A stretch of DNA of 64,000 bases from Nannocystis bainbridge (GTDB lineage Bacteria > Myxococcota_A > Polyangia > Nannocystales > Nannocystaceae): NCBI RefSeq assembly GCF_028368995.1, contig NZ_JAQNDL010000001.1, positions 3,374,001-3,438,000 of the forward strand, in the 5' to 3' direction. The notes under the pieces were generated by a model, which saw only the letters and a list, made by a program, of their open reading frames with translations, did no database searches and was not told the origin of the DNA. The translations under genes were made by a program, and so were the position numbers. Numbering within the stretch: position 1 is the first letter of the stretch; every line of letters starts with the position of its first letter. This document shows positions 60,500-64,000 of this stretch, one piece after another.

Positions 60500-62095
60500 C
60501 TACCACAACCCGGCCGCGCGCAGCTGCTGCAGCGCCCGCTGCAGCACCTCTTCGGGCGGCCCCCCGCCGTCGATCTCCGCGGCGATCGCCGCGTGCTCGG
60601 GGCGCAGCGGCTGCCACGCGGACCGCGCCTGCAGGTACACCGTCACGTCCGCGTCCGACACGTCACCTGTCCTGCGGGACAGGCGCTCGCGGACCGTCGC
60701 CTCGTCGGCGGTGCACACCAGGATCTGCGCCGGCACCCCGAGCGCCTCGGCCAGCGCGACGAACGGGGCGCGCTGCGAGTCGAGCTTGAAGTTGGCGTCG
60801 ACGACCACGCGCTCGCCCTCCGACAGGCGGGCCTCGGTCAGCTCGCGGCAGACCTCGTAGGTGCGCTCGGTCCACGCCGGCGTGTACACCGAAGCGTCGG
60901 CCGGGGCCTCGCTCGGCAGGCCCGCCAGCTGCTTGCGGACCGCGTCGGAGCGGACCCACGAGAAGCCCTCGCCGGCCAGCGCGCGCGCCAGCGTCGACTT
61001 GCCGGTCCCGGGCAGGCCCATCACCAGCAGCAGGCACGGGGCCAGCGCCGGCGCCTGCAGCTCGCGCAGGGCCAGCAGCAGGTAGCGGCGGGCTCGCGCC
61101 TCGGCCACCCGCGCCTCCGCCTCGGGCACCTCCGCCTCGCGGGCCTTGAACGCCTCGACCTTGGCCCGCACCGTCGCGCGGTAGGCCACGTACAGCGGCA
61201 GCAGCGCGCGCCCCTCGCTCGCCTCGTCCTCGGGCGCCGCCGCGAAGTAGCCCTCGGCCAGCGCGTCGGCCAGGTCGCGCCGGCCGACCTCGCGCAGGTC
61301 CATCACCAAAAACGCCAGATCGGCCACCGGGTCGGCGCAGCGGAACTGCTCGCCGAACTCGATGCAGTCGATCACCAGCAGGTCTTCGGGCGCCTCGCGC
61401 TCCGGGGACCAGTACACGTGCTCGAGCCGCAGATCGCCGTGGGTGTCGCGCGGCACGTGCCGGCGCGCGCGCCCGTCGATCGCCGCGTGCCCGCGGGCCA
61501 GCGCCTCCTCCGTGGCCCGCTCGACCCGCGTCAGCAGCTGCTCCGTCACCACCCCGAGCCCCGCCAGCTGCACGAAATTCTGGCGGCAGTTGCCGGCCAC
61601 CGCCGCGAACGTCGCCCACGCCGACACCGCCGGCCCGCGCCGCGCCCGCGCGTGGAAGCCCGCGATCGTCGCCCCGAGCCGCTGCATCAGCCCCGCGTCG
61701 GCCTCGCCGGCGGCCACGCGCGCGCCGAGCCGGGCCGCGTCGGGCAGCCGCCGCATGTGCACCACCCAGTCGACCACCTCGAGGTCGCCGCCCTCGTCGA
61801 GCTCGCGGCCGACCTTCAGCGCGTCGTCGATCTGTACGACGGGCAATGTCCCGAAGTACACGTCAGGCGCGAGCCGGCGGTTGAGCTCGACCTCGAGCTG
61901 ACAGAAGTGGCGCCGGCGCGACAGCGTCGAGTAGTCGAGGAACTCGAGGTCGACCGGCTTCTTCAGCTTGTAGACGTCGTCCTCGACCAGGAACACCACC
62001 GAGACGTGGGTCTGGACCACCTCGACGCGGACCCCCTCGGCCCGCCCGAAGGCGCGGGGATCCGAGAGGGCTTCGATCAGCGCGGCGAGCTCCAT
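60500..62095 (-). CDS. APH-like domain fused to AAA_33 zeta-toxin-like kinase
   Basis: A 531-aa protein from ATG 62095 (MELAALIEALSDPRAF). The N-terminal ~330 residues are an aminoglycoside-phosphotransferase-like kinase domain: VYKLKKPVDLEFLDYSTL (Lys region), HVPRDTHGDLRLEHVYW (catalytic loop HGDLRLEH), VIDCIEFGEQFRCADPVADLAFLVMDL (metal-binding D). The C-terminal ~190 residues are an AAA_33 kinase: Walker A GLPGTGKST, VRSDAVRKQL, ERVVVDANFKL. Such double-domain proteins are widespread and of unknown substrate. A hairpin copy (60666-60683) lies in the coding sequence near RLSRRTGDVSDAD. Confidence 0.82.
   Translation of the reverse strand: MELAALIEALSDPRAFGRAEGVRVEVVQTHVSVVFLVEDDVYKLKKPVDLEFLDYSTLSRRRHFCQLEVELNRRLAPDVYFGTLPVVQIDDALKVGRELDEGGDLEVVDWVVHMRRLPDAARLGARVAAGEADAGLMQRLGATIAGFHARARRGPAVSAWATFAAVAGNCRQNFVQLAGLGVVTEQLLTRVERATEEALARGHAAIDGRARRHVPRDTHGDLRLEHVYWSPEREAPEDLLVIDCIEFGEQFRCADPVADLAFLVMDLREVGRRDLADALAEGYFAAAPEDEASEGRALLPLYVAYRATVRAKVEAFKAREAEVPEAEARVAEARARRYLLLALRELQAPALAPCLLLVMGLPGTGKSTLARALAGEGFSWVRSDAVRKQLAGLPSEAPADASVYTPAWTERTYEVCRELTEARLSEGERVVVDANFKLDSQRAPFVALAEALGVPAQILVCTADEATVRERLSRRTGDVSDADVTVYLQARSAWQPLRPEHAAIAAEIDGGGPPEEVLQRALQQLRAAGLW
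60666..60683 (-). repeat. Hairpin-family copy inside the kinase gene
   Basis: CCTGTCC-TGCG-GGACAGG, perfect 7-bp stem, within the codons for RLSRRTGDVSD. This region is a loop of the AAA_33 domain, where an insertion might be tolerated. Confidence 0.55.
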
Positions 62096-62227
62096 GGCGT
62101 CCTCGAAGGCTGCCACGGCCGGCCCCCGCCCGTCCATGTGCGAGTGTCACGATCGCACGCTCCCGCGATCGCGTATCGCCCGATGACGGCGACCTCACGC
62201 GCTCGCCGGGCGCCGCGAACGCCGACC

Positions 62228-63709
62228 TCACGGCAGCAGCCGCAGCGCCTCGAGCCGGCGGACCACCCGTTGATTGACGTCGGGCACGAAGCAGGTCGAG
62301 TGCTCGTGCGCCCCGACGTCCTCGGCGAGCGCCAGCCGCGGCGGCGCCGCGCCGGCCCAGTGTCCGCTCACGCCGGCGTCGAGCCCCTGGGCGCTGACGA
62401 TCGGCACCGTGCCGTCGCCCCCGCCGGCCACCGGCACCGCCCGGCGCCCCCGCGGCAGGTCCCAGCGGTACGCCGTCTCGGTCGCCATGCCCCCGGCGTA
62501 CAGCATGAACGTGCGCGGGTGCGCGTAGCCGGCCAGCATGCGGTGCAGCGCTTGCGCGCAGCCGACCCCGCCCCGCAGCGTCGCCCGGTAGACGTCCCAC
62601 CGCGCCAGCGCCCGGGCCGCGCGGGCCCGGTCGGCCCGCAGCCGCATCTCGTGGAACTCGGGGAAGCGCCCGTCCCACTCGTCGTCGAGCTGGATGAGCC
62701 GCGCCTCCGAGGCCCGCGTCAGCGCGTCGGGCGCGTCGCCGAGGCCCTCGCCGAGCAGCGTCTGCAGGTCGGCCGCCGGCAGCTCCGGCACCACGCTGCG
62801 CGGCCCGCCGGACAGGTACTCGGCGTAGATGTCGGCCGCCGGGGCCACCTGTCCCGAAGGACCGGTGAGCCAACCCTCGTAGACCTGGTTCGGCATCAGC
62901 TGCAGCGGCCCCTCGGTCCCGCTCATCAGCATCGTGTAGCCCCACCAGGTCCCGCCGAGGATCCCGGCGAAGATCTTGCCCTCGAGCCCGGTCGCCCGCT
63001 CGTTGCCGAGGCCCTCGACGAACCGGCGGTAGGCCACCACCGCGCCGTTGCACGGCTGGACCACGTGGACCACGCCCTTGACCAGGTTGGCGACGCCGCA
63101 GCCGGCCGGCGCGCAGGCGTAGCGGGCCACCAGCCCGCCCATGCTGTGCGTCACCAGCACCACCTTGTCGACGCCGTGCTTGTCGAGCACATAGCGGATC
63201 CGCCGCGCCAGCAGCGTCGCCCCGTTCGAGACCGTGCGCCGCCAGTCGTAGCCGAACGCGTACACCGGGTGCGCGCCGGCGGCGTAGGTCCCGCTGTTGA
63301 ACGCGACCTCGAGCGCCTTGAGGATCGCGTAGTAATAGCCCTGCGACACCCCGCCCCAGCCGCGCTGGCGGCCGTAGAAGCCCGGGTCGCCGTTCGGATC
63401 GACCGCGCGCCAGATCTTCTCGAGCTCCTTGTCCCACGCGATCGAGTCGCTGAGGACCTCGCCGATCCCGGTGTGCACGCTGAGCAATTCGGCCGCCCGC
63501 TCGGCCGAGCGCATCGACCAGCCGATCAGGTTCTTCTTGCTGTCCGGGTCCCACAGCTCGTTGTGCGCCGTCAGGCGCAGGCGCGAGCCCATCACCCCCG
63601 GCACGAACACGATCGGCAGCGGCTTGCCGGTGCGCAGCGTGTTCTCCTTGCCCTGCTCGAAGATCCGCGCCGCCTCGATCTCGCGCACCGTCAGCTGGTC
63701 GTCCGCCAT
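62228..63709 (-). CDS. LCAT/PGAP1-like alpha/beta-hydrolase (lipase)
   Basis: A 493-aa hydrolase without a signal peptide. IVFVPGVMGSRL is the strand and oxyanion start of lecithin-cholesterol-acyltransferase-like lipases. The nucleophile elbow is VTHSMGGLVARYA (Ser in THSMGG). The Asp is likely in VAGGGDGTVPIVSAQG and the His in VGAHEHSTCF, all in the normal order. WDKELEKIWRA and FGYDWRRTVSNG are typical. It probably acts on a phospholipid or ester. A CGAA-loop hairpin (62846-62867) lies in frame at LTGPSGQVAPA. A partial gene precedes it on the same strand at 63719. Confidence 0.82.
   Translation of the reverse strand: MADDQLTVREIEAARIFEQGKENTLRTGKPLPIVFVPGVMGSRLRLTAHNELWDPDSKKNLIGWSMRSAERAAELLSVHTGIGEVLSDSIAWDKELEKIWRAVDPNGDPGFYGRQRGWGGVSQGYYYAILKALEVAFNSGTYAAGAHPVYAFGYDWRRTVSNGATLLARRIRYVLDKHGVDKVVLVTHSMGGLVARYACAPAGCGVANLVKGVVHVVQPCNGAVVAYRRFVEGLGNERATGLEGKIFAGILGGTWWGYTMLMSGTEGPLQLMPNQVYEGWLTGPSGQVAPAADIYAEYLSGGPRSVVPELPAADLQTLLGEGLGDAPDALTRASEARLIQLDDEWDGRFPEFHEMRLRADRARAARALARWDVYRATLRGGVGCAQALHRMLAGYAHPRTFMLYAGGMATETAYRWDLPRGRRAVPVAGGGDGTVPIVSAQGLDAGVSGHWAGAAPPRLALAEDVGAHEHSTCFVPDVNQRVVRRLEALRLLP
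62846..62867 (-). repeat. Hairpin-family copy inside the lipase gene
   Basis: CACCTGTCC-CGAA-GGACCGGTG: nine-bp arms with one mismatch. It encodes TGPSGQV in the minus frame, in an apparent surface loop. Confidence 0.55.
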
Positions 63710-63718
63710 CCCCGCTCC

Positions 63719-64000
63719 TCAGTGTCGCGCCACGCTGGCGACCATCGCCGAAAACCCCGCCGCGCCGATCGCCTCGCGCTCGCGCTCGACCACCACCAGC
63801 CGCAGCGACAGCCCCGGCGCCGCGGCCACCCGCGCCCACGTCGATCCCAGCACCGTCCCGTACGGGTCGCAGCGGTCGAGCCGCCACGCGCCCCACACCG
63901 CCTCGGCGCTCGCCAGCAGCGTCTCGCCGGCCGCCAGCGGCACCACCACCAGCAGCTCGTCCGGCCCGGCGCCGCCCCACGCCTCGAACTCGGGCGCCCC
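63719..64000 (-). CDS. Partial gene running off the right edge
   Basis: The minus frame is open from 64000 to the stop at 63719, so the start lies beyond the window; an in-frame GTG at 63949 could be read as a start but the sequence before it (PEFEAWGGAGPDELLVVVPL) also looks coding. The visible part has beta strands (LSLRLVVVEREREAIG) and ends SAMVASVARH. It lies 9 bp before the lipase gene, so the two are in one operon. No family recognised. Confidence 0.5.
   Translation of the reverse strand, partial: GAPEFEAWGGAGPDELLVVVPLAAGETLLASAEAVWGAWRLDRCDPYGTVLGSTWARVAAAPGLSLRLVVVEREREAIGAAGFSAMVASVARH

Noticed and set aside
62228..63709. Type VI lipase effector
   Set aside because: The hydrolase is LCAT-like but there is no PAAR, VgrG or immunity-like gene beside it; a role in secretion is not supported.

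Overview
The window is very GC-rich chromosomal DNA from what looks like a myxobacterium of the Nannocystis/Plesiocystis/Enhygromyxa group. The basis is the large number of lipoproteins with long Ser/Thr-rich stalks after the lipid cysteine, DUF4215-type Cys-rich repeats, a MYXO-CTERM-like tail, and LRR and FG-GAP surface proteins. This is inference from protein style; no rRNA or tRNA gene is present to confirm it.

Region 1 (1-4.3 kb) holds a cation diffusion facilitator, an internalin-style LRR lipoprotein, a broken lipoprotein remnant and a Rieske non-heme iron oxygenase. Region 2 (4.3-15.0 kb, all minus strand) is one tightly coupled eight-gene locus: radical SAM activase, helical protein, small unknown protein, soluble FtsH-like AAA protease, 87-aa protein, 1095-aa TPR/helical scaffold, MoxR AAA ATPase and a probable vWA protein. 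It matches the general plan of the FtsH/MoxR/vWA ternary conflict systems, with a radical SAM arm, and is the best candidate here for an unusual system. Region 3 (15.0-22.0 kb) has a tandem repeat, an LRR-zinc-SDR fusion, a zinc-ribbon protein, and an FG-GAP lipoprotein whose 5' leader is interrupted by a group II intron.

Region 4 (22.1-26.7 kb) is a type VI secretion cargo cassette: DUF4150/PAAR-like tip, candidate papain-fold effector, lipoprotein (candidate immunity), inactive ketosynthase-like protein and DUF2169 adaptor. It is bracketed by a 43-bp direct repeat derived from the 3' end of the neighbouring EF-Tu-like GTPase gene, which suggests insertion at that site. Region 5 (26.7-36 kb) has the divergent EF-Tu paralogue, a methyltransferase, lipoproteins, an RbfA-RtcB RNA-repair pair and an SNF2 helicase. 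Region 6 (36-38.8 kb) is an AT-richer insert with a KAP-like P-loop NTPase between broken ORFs.

Region 7 (38.8-45.7 kb) resembles the extracytosolic electron-transfer sets that contain TlpA, DUF3570, DUF4266 and DUF2271 proteins. Two of its ORFs contain internal lipoprotein signals, as if neighbouring genes had fused. Region 8 (46-54.5 kb) has selenium-binding protein SBP56 with a His-rich metal transporter, a V4R sensor/small protein/hybrid histidine kinase operon, an AAA ATPase-TOPRIM pair of defence type, an HTTM remnant and an OmpA lipoprotein. Region 9 (54.5-64 kb) has an outer-membrane barrel with a diheme cytochrome, DUF4198 protein, several lipoproteins, an APH-like/AAA_33 kinase and an LCAT-like hydrolase.

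Across the whole window runs a dispersed family of small hairpins (consensus ACATGTCC, a 4-nt loop often CGAA or TTCG, GGACATGT). They sit mostly in gaps between genes, often in clusters, but several lie in frame inside coding sequences. I do not recognise this family by name.
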